Shown here in pieces: positions 8,815 to 16,021 of a stretch of 64,000 nucleotides of DNA (positions are counted from its first letter, which is position 1; the number at the start of each line of letters is the position of its first letter). The position numbers and the translations under genes were made by a program. Source of the DNA: Gemmata palustris. GTDB taxonomy: Bacteria; Planctomycetota; Planctomycetia; Gemmatales; Gemmataceae. The DNA is taken from contig NZ_JAGKQQ010000002.1 of NCBI RefSeq assembly GCF_017939745.1, forward strand, positions 434,001 through 498,000. Direction: 5' to 3'. The notes under the pieces were generated by a model, which worked only from the letters and a program-made list of their open reading frames with translations, made no database searches and was not told the origin of the DNA.

Positions 8815-9298
8815 TTCCAGTTCAGGCGAACGCCGCGTGTCAGCAGCACAAGCGAATAAACTCCGCGCGGCCGTTCTCATTATTTCACTACGCCACCTGC
8901 ATACACAGGGAGCACGTGTGACTCTCTGAGTGAGTAACAATAGCCGTGAATAGCGCGTCGCGTTCACTCGTGCGTCTTCTTATAATATGATGCATTTTGT
9001 TAACATCCTGCAAAGCATAAAGTGCGCGCACACTCGGCTCTTGATTCGCCCTAGACCTGGGCATGGATTTCTCTATTCGGATTAAGCTCGTGAGGCGCAA
9101 CCAAGAAATTATTAACGAAAACTTCTCGTTAGAACGGCTGTGGTCGTGCGTCTCGGACGATTTTCCGAGTGCATGGCACACGGGTTGCAGATTCCGAAGT
9201 GCCGACAAACTCCTCCCCAGTTTAGTCACGTCACCACGTTACCGCCCGATTGAGGCGGGGTACGCCCATTCCACTTCGCTCGTCACAGAGGTTCCACA
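8815..9298. other. 484-bp intergenic stretch without a convincing gene
   Basis: AT-richer than its surroundings. Open frames here are short and show no family or ribosome site. A TATAAT hexamer at 8981-8986 could be a -10 element, but no good -35 lies at the right distance. GAGG just before 9299 is the ribosome site of the next gene. Confidence 0.5.
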
Positions 9299-10228
9299 AT
9301 GCCGGTTCGTGTTTCGCTCCCGCTTCCCGCTCGCACCGAACAACGCGGGCGGAAGGGGTTCACGCTAATCGAGTTGCTGGTGGTGATCGCCATCATCGCG
9401 ATCCTCATCGGGCTGCTCCTGCCCGCGGTCCAAAAGGTCCGCGATGCCGCCGCGCGAATGAGCAGTCAGAACAACCTGAAGCAAATGGGCCTCGCGATGC
9501 ACAACCTCGCGGGCAACCAGTCCGACCAGTTCTGCGCCGGGTGGGGCGGTCTGCGATCCACCACGAGCACCGGCGACCCCGTGCGGCCCTGGACGTGGCA
9601 CATCCTGCCCTACATCGAGCAGGATAACGCCGCTAAAAACGCCGCAACGACCACGGTCATGAAGACCTACACCGCCCCGAACGACGCCTCGTTCGTCAGC
9701 GGGCAGCCGCTCACCAGTTACTCGGGCAACGGCCTGGTTCTGGGGATCGTGAACCCGCTCCTCACCGCCCCGGTCGTTAACACGGGCACCCCGTCGTACA
9801 CGGCGAAGCTGTACAGCATGAACTCCCCGGGCGACGGCACCTCGAACACCCTTCTGTTCGCAGAGCGGTACGCGGTGACCACGACGGGCAGTGGGACAGT
9901 GATGTACAGCGGTGTGACCGGCGCTACGCCGCAGGCCACGCTCACGCACGTGTACGGCCCGCACCTGTGGTTCCCGACCGGCGCGACCCCGTCGCAGGTC
10001 GTGTTCCTCCCGCAATTCATCGCGTCCCCGGCCCAACCGTTCCCGTTCCAGAGCAAGCCGGCCAACAACATCGCCGACGACCGCGTGCCGCAGGGCATGT
10101 CGTCCGGCACGATGAGCGTCGCCATGTGCGACGGCAGCGTGCGCGGCGTGTCGGCCAGCGTCAGCAACCAGACGTGGACTTTCGTTTGCGACCCGTATGA
10201 CGGCAACGTCCTCTTGTCGGACTGGTAA
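9299..10228 (+). CDS. DUF1559 pilin-like protein with type IV prepilin N-terminus
   Basis: A 309-residue member of the DUF1559 family, hugely expanded in planctomycetes. A prepilin cleavage and methylation motif ([19 protein letters not shown]) near residues 19-38 gives a hydrophobic helix. The family word [20 protein letters not shown] follows, and the C-terminal H-X9-DG-type segment is seen as [17 protein letters not shown]. The start ATG has GAGG 7 bases upstream. These proteins are pseudopilin-like and are probably handled by a type II secretion or pilus machine. Substrate and partners are unknown. A hairpin about 50 bases after the stop probably ends the transcript. Confidence 0.92.
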   Translation: MPVRVSLPLPARTEQRGRKGFTLIELLVVIAIIAILIGLLLPAVQKVRDAAARMSSQNNLKQMGLAMHNLAGNQSDQFCAGWGGLRSTTSTGDPVRPWTWHILPYIEQDNAAKNAATTTVMKTYTAPNDASFVSGQPLTSYSGNGLVLGIVNPLLTAPVVNTGTPSYTAKLYSMNSPGDGTSNTLLFAERYAVTTTGSGTVMYSGVTGATPQATLTHVYGPHLWFPTGATPSQVVFLPQFIASPAQPFPFQSKPANNIADDRVPQGMSSGTMSVAMCDGSVRGVSASVSNQTWTFVCDPYDGNVLLSDW

Positions 10229-10278
10229 CGCACCACTTCGTTCGGGCGGTCTTCTGGAGTCGGCCGTTTGATGTGTTT

Positions 10279-10318
10279 GTTTTTGGTGGGCGGGCCTCTG
10301 ACCCGACCCACCAAAAAA
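10279..10318. terminator. bidirectional rho-independent-type terminator
   Basis: TTTTTGGTGGGCGGG and CCCGACCCACCAAAAAA pair as a GC stem with one bulge around a short loop. A T-run on one side and an A-run on the other allow it to end transcription from both the DUF1559 gene (+) and the convergent gene at 10455-11273 (-). Confidence 0.7.
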
Positions 10319-10454
10319 AGTCCTCAGCGCGGCACGTTGTGCCGCGCCGGACATCGCGAGCAGAGTAAAGCCTATAACTCGTGTGCCGTTCGCGGAGCGC
10401 TCGTGCGCACAGTGAGCGCCTCGCCTCGTTCAATCGCCGCACCGCCTTGGACGA

Positions 10455-11273
10455 TTAATTGCGCCGCTCGGCACGGTAATTCTCATCATCATCCTTTCCA
10501 AAGCCACGGCAAAAGAAGCAGTGAACGGTGGAGTAGTAAAAGCCGGCCTTTTCGAGGTCCGCGACCACTGAGAACAACGTGGGGGTGCCGAAGGAAAACA
10601 ACCGGTTCCGAATGGTCACGATGTCGTAGACCACATCTTTGACCATACTCATCCCCTCTAAACGCGACCTTTCCCAGTCTTCAACGCTCCTCTTCTGCAG
10701 CAACCGCTTGCTCTCCGCGTGGTTCTTCTCGACGTCCTTCTCCCGGGCTCTACGGTGAACGCCCGTCTGGATCTTTCCATAGGTTTCATTCGCGCCGCTG
10801 TGGGAGCCCTGATACTTTGTCAGTTTGTAATCCTGTTTGGCCTGACCGGGGCCGAACAGCTCTTTCACTTTCAGTTGGCGCGTGGCGGACAACATCAACG
10901 ATGACCCGGAGATGTTGCTCCCGTGCGGGCAGTAGTACGCGAGGTAGACGTGCTTCGGCGCGCCGGCACCGGACGTGATCAGGGACGTCTCGCCGTGGGC
11001 ACTAATCATACACGCACGACTGCGATCGGGCTGCGGCTTCTGCCCGCCCGGTGTCCAGACGTAGATCCACGACCCGACTTCGATGGGTGCGTACTCGACG
11101 TCACCGCGAAGAATGTCCTTTTTGCTCACCTGAAGGGCTCCGAAAGCAGGGAATATGGGCAATTCCGACGGATCGATGAACGCGATCGCGCCTTGCGAAC
11201 ATCCCCAGTACGGGACGAGTCGCGTGAATCTAAACCCGGCGGTCACGCTTTTTCCATTCTTTGCCCGCACCAA
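10455..11273 (-). CDS. putative Stv-type adhesin-like protein
   Basis: A soluble-looking protein of up to 272 residues; the exact start is unsure because only TTG/GTG codons occur at the 5' end. The central region has ACMISAHGETS followed about 30 residues later by YLAYYCPHGSNISG. This His-Gly ... Cys-Pro-His-Gly arrangement resembles the 'putative adhesin Stv' family as I recall it. It also superficially resembles the His/Cys dyad of caspase-like proteases. The C-terminal third is basic and helical (RREKDVEKNHAESKRLLQ) and ends with two Cys (VHCFFCRGFG). No signal peptide is seen. The assignment is tentative and the role unknown. Confidence 0.5.
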   Translation of the reverse strand: MVRAKNGKSVTAGFRFTRLVPYWGCSQGAIAFIDPSELPIFPAFGALQVSKKDILRGDVEYAPIEVGSWIYVWTPGGQKPQPDRSRACMISAHGETSLITSGAGAPKHVYLAYYCPHGSNISGSSLMLSATRQLKVKELFGPGQAKQDYKLTKYQGSHSGANETYGKIQTGVHRRAREKDVEKNHAESKRLLQKRSVEDWERSRLEGMSMVKDVVYDIVTIRNRLFSFGTPTLFSVVADLEKAGFYYSTVHCFFCRGFGKDDDENYRAERRN

Positions 11274-11372
11274 CTCCTATTATCCGCCACGGTCACGAGC
11301 CCGGCAAAAGCTGGACAATCTCGACGGTCCAGCGGATACTGGACGCACCCGCCGTGCCCGGAGACTCTCCAC

Positions 11373-12170
11373 ATGCGAGCCGCGCTGTTCGTTCTGGTTG
11401 CGGGGTTGTTGTTCCCACCCGCCGGCATGCGGGCCGAAGACCCGTCGAAAGGGTGGGAGTTCACGGGCCGGACGCAGACCTCTGCCGTCGATGTGCGCGC
11501 GCAGGTGACGGGCCACCTGACCCGGGTCGCGGTCCGGGAAGGGGACGCGGTCGCGAAGGGGGATCTGCTAGTCGAGCTCGACTCACGGCCGTACCGACTC
11601 GCCCTGAACGCGGCCCAGGCGCGGTTGAAAGTGGCCGAGGCCAAGTTGCAGGTGTCCAAGATCACGGCCGCCAACGCCAAGAAGTTGCTGGAGAACAAGG
11701 TAATCAGCCCGGACGAACTGGGACTGAATACGGCGGCGGAGGCCGCACTCATCGTCGCGAAGGTGGAGGTGGAGCGGGTCGAACTGACCCTGTCGTGGAC
11801 CCGGGTCACCGCCCCGTTCACCGGCCGGGTGAGCCGCCTTCAAGCCACCGAGGGCGGTCTCGTCACCGCCGACCAGACGCAAATCTTGACGGTCGTGGCC
11901 ACGGAACCGATGTACGTCTCTTTCAACGTGCCCGAATCGCTCCTTTTGCAACTGCGCCGCGACGGGCTGGCCGAACCGAGTAAGTTGGGCGTGGCGGTCG
12001 GGTTCGCGGGCGACCAGGGGTTCCCCCATGAGGCGAAACTCGACCTGATCGCGCCGGAGGTCGACCCGAAGACGGGGACCGCGCGGTTCCGGGCCACGGT
12101 CCCGAATCCGAAGGGCCTACTCTCGCCCGGGATGTCCGCCCGCGTCCGCCTCATCCCTCTACCCAAATAG
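11373..12170 (+). CDS. short RND-type periplasmic adaptor (membrane fusion protein)
   Basis: A 265-residue protein from the ATG at 11373, with a signal peptide (LFVLVAGLLFPPAGMRAE). It then has the usual adaptor order: barrel/lipoyl half (VDVRAQVTGHLTRVAVREGD, LLVELDSRPYRLALN), a short helical hairpin rich in Ala/Lys (AQARLKVAEAKLQVSK), the second lipoyl half (TRVTAPFTGRVSRL) and a beta-barrel domain (MYVSFNVPESLLLQLRR, DPKTGTARFRATVPNPKG, LSPGMSARVRL). It is shorter than typical 350-400-residue adaptors, lacking most of the membrane-proximal domain. No pump gene is adjacent: IS copy A lies 130 bp downstream, where a pump gene would be expected. Confidence 0.85.
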   Translation: MRAALFVLVAGLLFPPAGMRAEDPSKGWEFTGRTQTSAVDVRAQVTGHLTRVAVREGDAVAKGDLLVELDSRPYRLALNAAQARLKVAEAKLQVSKITAANAKKLLENKVISPDELGLNTAAEAALIVAKVEVERVELTLSWTRVTAPFTGRVSRLQATEGGLVTADQTQILTVVATEPMYVSFNVPESLLLQLRRDGLAEPSKLGVAVGFAGDQGFPHEAKLDLIAPEVDPKTGTARFRATVPNPKGLLSPGMSARVRLIPLPK

Positions 12171-12225
12171 GCGAAGCGGTCAACCTGCCTTTACGCAGCT
12201 TGGTCCGGTTTTGGTGCGCTTGTAA

Positions 12226-12300
12226 CGAGACCGCAAGGGAGCGGGAGGCGCATCTCGTTGCTGGTTACTGTTCAACGCACAGGAGGCCCCGCTCCCTTGC
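12226..12300. repeat. palindromic repeat, split by IS copy A
   Basis: ACCGCAAGGGAGCGGG at 12230-12245 is the reverse complement of the sequence formed by CCCGCTCCCTTGC (ending at 12300) joined to GGT beyond the IS (from 13563). Without the IS the two arms would make a hairpin with a loop of about 45 bases. The same family flanks all four IS copies. TTGC at 12297-12300 is the left target duplication. Confidence 0.8.
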
Positions 12301-12328
12301 CAGTAGTTTCAAGTGATTTGGCAGTGCC

Positions 12329-12384
12329 GCATGGGAGTTCCTAAGTTCAAGGTTCTCAGGCACTTGAACGGGAGCCTCCCATGC
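12329..12384 (+). promoter_or_regulatory. stem-loop covering the transposase start codon
   Basis: GCATGGGAG (12329-12337) pairs with CTCCCATGC (12376-12384), which contains the ATG. Inside it, GTTCAAG (12345-12351) pairs with CTTGAAC (12363-12369). The probable ribosome site GGGAG (12370-12374) is between the stems. In a transcript entering from outside the IS, this would hide the start codon, a known strategy in IS10 and IS50. The same structure is in copies B (21740-21795) and C (37451-37506). Confidence 0.7.
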
Positions 12385-13550
12385 GACGTGGTTACTCTAC
12401 GATCACCCCGGCGGTGGTCCACGCACTGACGCGCCGAACGTTGGAACGGGCCCTGGGTTGGACCGACTACAAGCGGTCGGTCACGCGCACCCAGTTGCTC
12501 GACCTGGTGCTGTTGATCGCGGGCACCACCCGCACGTTGTTCGCGGTAGTGACCCGGTACTTCGGGTTCTCCCACGAGACCGCGCGACAGGCGATGCACG
12601 CCAACCGGGGTTCCCGGGACCAACTCACGGCCCGGTTGGTGGATGCCCTTCACCAGGTGGCGGGGTTCACGCGCCGGGACCGGAGGCGCCGGTGGACGTG
12701 TGCCATCGATGTGCATTACGTCCCCTTTTATGGGGATCGCAGCACCCCGGGGATCATCGGCGGACCCAAGAAGGCCGGGACCTCGTTCTTTCACGCGTAC
12801 GCCACCGGGGTACTGATTCACAAGCACCGGCGGTACACCGTGGGGCTGATGAGCGTGACGAAAGGAACCAAGCCGCACCAGCAGGTGCAGACCCTTCTGG
12901 ACCAGGTGGCGGCCCGCGGGCTCACGGTCCGCGGGGTGGTTCTGGACGCCGGGTTCGACAGCGGGGAGACCCTGTTGCTGTTGCAGGAACGGAACCTGAG
13001 CTACACGGTCCCGATGCGCAAGAAGGGCACCGGTACCAACCGCCGCAACGCCAGCTACACCCAACCCCACGGCACCATCACCACCATGGAGTGGGTCACC
13101 GAGAAGAGCCGCAAGGCGGTATCGACTCGGGTGCTCGTGTGGCAACGGAAGGGCGAATCGCACGCCCGGGTGTACGCGTTCCGCGGGTGGGGCGATGCGA
13201 CCGCCGTGTCGGAGGCGAACCGGGCTCGGTTGGGGCGCCGGCGGTACCGAGAGCGGTTCGGGATCGAGACCAGCTATCGGCAGAAGAACCAGGCCCGCGG
13301 GTGGACCACCAGCACCAACCCCGAGTACCGGTTGCTGCTCGAGGGCGTGGCCCTGCTGTTGCGCCAGGTGTGGGTGTACCTGACGCTCCGGATCGCTCGG
13401 GCACGCGGGCTCGCGCCGACCGCCTGGGTCGCCCAGTTCCCGTTGGCCGAGATGCTCGACTGGCTCACGCAACGGATCCGCTCACGATACCCACGCACAC
13501 GATGTATTACCCTGCCACACAATACACTTACAACCAACGCAACGCCTTGA
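12381..13550 (+). CDS. DDE transposase, IS copy A
   Basis: A 389-residue transposase. The catalytic triad is visible as TCAIDVHYVPFYGD (first Asp, near residue 112), VVLDAGFDSGE (second Asp, near residue 189) and RYRERFGIETSYRQKN (Glu, near residue 294). The last matches the Y-R-E-type signature of the IS4 superfamily, closest in feel to ISH3-like groups. The N-terminus has a possible DNA-binding helical part (TRTLFAVVTRYFGFSHETAR). The ATG at 12381 follows GGGAGCCTCCC. The TGA at 13548-13550 lies inside the right inverted repeat. Confidence 0.92.
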   Translation: MRRGYSTITPAVVHALTRRTLERALGWTDYKRSVTRTQLLDLVLLIAGTTRTLFAVVTRYFGFSHETARQAMHANRGSRDQLTARLVDALHQVAGFTRRDRRRRWTCAIDVHYVPFYGDRSTPGIIGGPKKAGTSFFHAYATGVLIHKHRRYTVGLMSVTKGTKPHQQVQTLLDQVAARGLTVRGVVLDAGFDSGETLLLLQERNLSYTVPMRKKGTGTNRRNASYTQPHGTITTMEWVTEKSRKAVSTRVLVWQRKGESHARVYAFRGWGDATAVSEANRARLGRRRYRERFGIETSYRQKNQARGWTTSTNPEYRLLLEGVALLLRQVWVYLTLRIARARGLAPTAWVAQFPLAEMLDWLTQRIRSRYPRTRCITLPHNTLTTNATP

Positions 13551-13647
13551 AACTACTGTTGCGGTCGCGGCTCGTTATAGCCGTTTCGACGACCCAGAAA
13601 CGAGACCGAGATCAGAACCGTGCGGACCTCGCTGCCATGCCGCGCGG

Positions 13648-14535
13648 CTATTTCACGTCGATCACGTAGATGTCGCTGCCGCCGTCGCGCGTGGAAACGA
13701 ACGCGAGCTTCTTCCCTTCGGGGTGCCACGCGGGTGCGGTGTCTTGCGCCTTGTTTTGTGTCAGGTTGGTAAGTTCTTTGCCATCATCCGTCATCAACCA
13801 GATGTCGGAATTCCCGGAGCGATTCGAGGCGAACGCGATCCGCTTACCTCCCGGTTCCCAAACGGGCCACGCATCGAGGAACTCGCCGTCCGTGATGCGC
13901 TTCTGGTCGCTCCCGTCCGCGTTCATGACGTGAATCTTCTGTTTGCCGCTGCGCCCGCTCGCGAAGGCGATCTTCGCACCGTCCGGGCTCCAGGCCGGGT
14001 GGAGGTCGTAGGCCGGGTCGTTCGTGAGCCGCTTCTCGTTCTTCCCGTCCGCGTCCACAGTGTACAGGTCCGGGTTCTTGTTCCGCGTCGACACCCACAA
14101 CACTTTCTTGCCGTTCGGACTGAACCGCGGCGACTCCTCGAACGCCCTGTGAGGAATGAGTACCTGGTCGTCGCTGCCGTCGGCCGCGCACACGTTGATT
14201 CGCAACTTGCCGTCGGTCCCTTCGAGTTTGTCGTACACGTAGACGATTCGCTTACCGTCGGGCGAAAAGTTTCCGTCAAAGTGCGGTTCGGTGTGGTTCG
14301 GCAGGAGGCGTTTCAGCTCGCCGCCGTCGGCGGGCATCAGCCACAGCGCCATCTTGCCCTCGTGGATGCGCGTGAACAGGAGCGTCTTGCCGTCCGGCGA
14401 CCACTGAAGGTTCTGTTTGAAGCTGCCGTCTTTGGTGAGGCGCACGGGAAGATTTTCACCGCAGAGGGCGCGGAGGGCGCAGAGAGGAAGGCAGAGCAGA
14501 GCAATGACAAAACTGTGCAGTACGAGTCGCTTCAT
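13648..14535 (-). CDS. TolB-like PD40 beta-propeller, exported
   Basis: A 295-residue protein with six PD40/TolB-type repeats, seen as recurring WSPDGKTLLFTR, FSPDGKRIVYVY, FSPNGKKVLWVS, WSPDGAKIAFAS, WEPGGKRIAFAS and WHPEGKKLAFVS. It should fold as a six-bladed propeller. The N-terminus is signal-peptide-like (FVIALLCLPLCALRALCGE), so a periplasmic place is likely. Residues ~16-27 are encoded by one arm of a dispersed inverted repeat. Without Pal/Tol genes nearby, this is probably not the Tol system's TolB. Ligand unknown. Confidence 0.85.
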   Translation of the reverse strand: MKRLVLHSFVIALLCLPLCALRALCGENLPVRLTKDGSFKQNLQWSPDGKTLLFTRIHEGKMALWLMPADGGELKRLLPNHTEPHFDGNFSPDGKRIVYVYDKLEGTDGKLRINVCAADGSDDQVLIPHRAFEESPRFSPNGKKVLWVSTRNKNPDLYTVDADGKNEKRLTNDPAYDLHPAWSPDGAKIAFASGRSGKQKIHVMNADGSDQKRITDGEFLDAWPVWEPGGKRIAFASNRSGNSDIWLMTDDGKELTNLTQNKAQDTAPAWHPEGKKLAFVSTRDGGSDIYVIDVK

Positions 14536-14574
14536 GTTTTCTTCCTCTGCGCTCTCCGCGCCCTCTGCGGTGAA
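14455..14574. repeat. inverted repeat spanning the start of the propeller gene
   Basis: Arms at 14455-14490 and 14541-14574 pair around the word CGCAGAGGGCGCGGAG with few mismatches. The start codon of the propeller gene (14533-14535) is in the loop, and the left arm is translated as part of its N-terminus. The right arm lies in the gap to the upstream ATPase gene. Confidence 0.8.
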
Positions 14575-14590
14575 CCGTTTTGCTTCTCAC

Positions 14591-15946
14591 CTACTCGGTC
14601 CCGCTCGCGAAGCCGAGCAGCGCGCGCGTCATCGGGCCGCCCGCGACGAGGAGTTCGGCAATCGCCTCCTCGAACTGTCGGTCGGTAACCACGAGTTCGG
14701 AGCCGGTCCCGTCGGCTTCGGCCGCGAGGACCGCGGCCTTACGGAGCAGTTCGCGGATGAACGCGGCACTCACGCCGTTCGTCCGGCGCACCCACACGCC
14801 CAGGTCCGCGAGTTCGAGCTTCAGCCCGCGGCTGTAGAGCTCGAACAGCCGGTGGCGGCACGCTTCGTCGGGGAGCGGAACTTCGATGGCCAGGTCGATG
14901 CGCCCGGGCCGGGCCGCGAGCGCCGGTTCGAGGAAGTCCGGGCGGTTCGTGGTGAGGATGAAGAGGATGTCCGCGTCTTCGCCGAGGCCGTCCATCTGGT
15001 TGAGCAACTCGAAGAGCAGCGCGTTCGCACCGACCGACTGCTGCTCCCGCTCGGTGCCGATGAGGTCCACGTCTTCGAGTACGATGGTCGCCGGTTCGAG
15101 CAGGCGGGCGAGCGCGCACGCGGTCTCAATGGACCCGACCGCGCCGCCCGTGAGCACCAGCACCGTGCGGCCCGTCATTTGCGCCGCGAGGTACATCGCG
15201 GAGAGCGTTTTGCCGGTGCCGGGTTTGCCGTGCATCAGGATGCCGCGCTTCAGGTGCCGGCCCGCGGCCTTGAGCCGCGCGGCGTGCTTGCTCAGCCCCA
15301 TCGTCTGCCGCTCGATCCGGGTCAGCAGCTCTTCGGGCAGGATCAGGTTCTCGCGCTTAACATCGGGCAGTTTGTGGAACCGAACCGTCGTGCTGCCGTA
15401 GCAATTTTGCTCGACCGAGAGCACCTTCCCGCGGAACGCGGAACCGTGGCGGACGCCCTTCACGAGCTTGCGCGAGAACCGCTCGGCCGCCTCACGATCG
15501 GGCGCCATCACCGCAACCTGAAGCCCCTTGTCGGGCCGGTACGTCTCTTCTTCCGCGAGGAGCATTGCAACGGGCTTGCCCTCGTCGCGGAACGTATACA
15601 GCCCTTGTTTCACGCACGCGAGCCGCTGTTCGTCGGCGAGTTGTACGTCGACGAACTCGACCGGCCCCTCTTCGTACCCCTTCGCGGTGGTGGGGCGCGA
15701 GAGCTTGGCGAGCGACGCGCCGGAGTACTGGCTGGGCAACACGACCCCGACGAGCGCCGCGTCCGCACCCACGAGCAACTCCTCGGTCGTGAGGTGCAAG
15801 TTCGCGCGGTCGTAACTCTGGAACGTCTGTTCGAGGACCGGCAGCTTCGAGGGATCGGTGCCGAAGTGCTTGCGGAGCCGGGTGAAGAGGGACGGTTTCG
15901 GTGCCGGTTTCTTGGGCTTCTTGGTGACTTTTGTTTTCTTCGCCAT
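14591..15946 (-). CDS. AAA+ ATPase, cytoplasmic
   Basis: A 451-residue protein opening with a Lys/Pro-rich tail (KKTKVTKKPKKPAPKPS) that may bind nucleic acid or be disordered. An unrecognised domain occupies residues ~20-230. The AAA+ module has Walker A GKPGTGKT (240-247), Walker B IVLEDVD (288-294), sensor 1 and second-region motifs FILTTNRPDFLEPALAARPG and RIDLAIEVPLPD, then a helical lid. This resembles the FtsH/CDC48-like or BCS1-like ATPases that remodel proteins. No protease motif follows. The substrate is unknown. It lies 75 bp downstream of a DUF1501 gene on the same strand. Confidence 0.88.
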   Translation of the reverse strand: MAKKTKVTKKPKKPAPKPSLFTRLRKHFGTDPSKLPVLEQTFQSYDRANLHLTTEELLVGADAALVGVVLPSQYSGASLAKLSRPTTAKGYEEGPVEFVDVQLADEQRLACVKQGLYTFRDEGKPVAMLLAEEETYRPDKGLQVAVMAPDREAAERFSRKLVKGVRHGSAFRGKVLSVEQNCYGSTTVRFHKLPDVKRENLILPEELLTRIERQTMGLSKHAARLKAAGRHLKRGILMHGKPGTGKTLSAMYLAAQMTGRTVLVLTGGAVGSIETACALARLLEPATIVLEDVDLIGTEREQQSVGANALLFELLNQMDGLGEDADILFILTTNRPDFLEPALAARPGRIDLAIEVPLPDEACRHRLFELYSRGLKLELADLGVWVRRTNGVSAAFIRELLRKAAVLAAEADGTGSELVVTDRQFEEAIAELLVAGGPMTRALLGFASGTE

Positions 15947-16021
15947 TGCGGACCTTTGCGAGTCGTTTGGGCGGGATGGAACTCGCCGGACGGACGCCGC
16001 GAACGCGCGCCCGGTTCGCGG

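Larger units (their letters stand above)
12301..13558 (+). mobile_element. insertion sequence copy A (1258 bp), IS4-superfamily-like
   Basis: Ends are 13-bp perfect inverted repeats (CAGTAGTTTCAAG at 12301-12313, CTTGAAACTACTG at 13546-13558), flanked by a 4-bp duplication TTGC (12297-12300 and 13559-13562). It carries a single transposase gene whose stop codon falls inside the right end. Copies B and C read identically across the element, so movement was recent. Confidence 0.93.

Noticed and set aside
8981..8986. TATAAT as a definite promoter
   Set aside because: No matching -35 at 16-18 bp, and no way to confirm; a single hexamer occurs often by chance in AT-rich gaps.
8888..9229. Possible 113-residue minus-strand gene in the gap before the DUF1559 gene
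   Set aside because: No ribosome site, no recognisable domain, and codon use unlike neighbouring genes; treated as chance.
12309..13472. Long open frame (387 codons) on the minus strand inside each IS copy
   Set aside because: It is antisense to the transposase, arises from the high GC of codon third positions, has an Arg/Gly/Pro-rich low-complexity translation and no ribosome site. It appears in all copies only because the copies are identical.
13648..14535. TolB of a Tol-Pal system
   Set aside because: Length is short, and no TolA, TolQ, TolR or Pal genes are nearby; PD40 propellers are common in many other roles.
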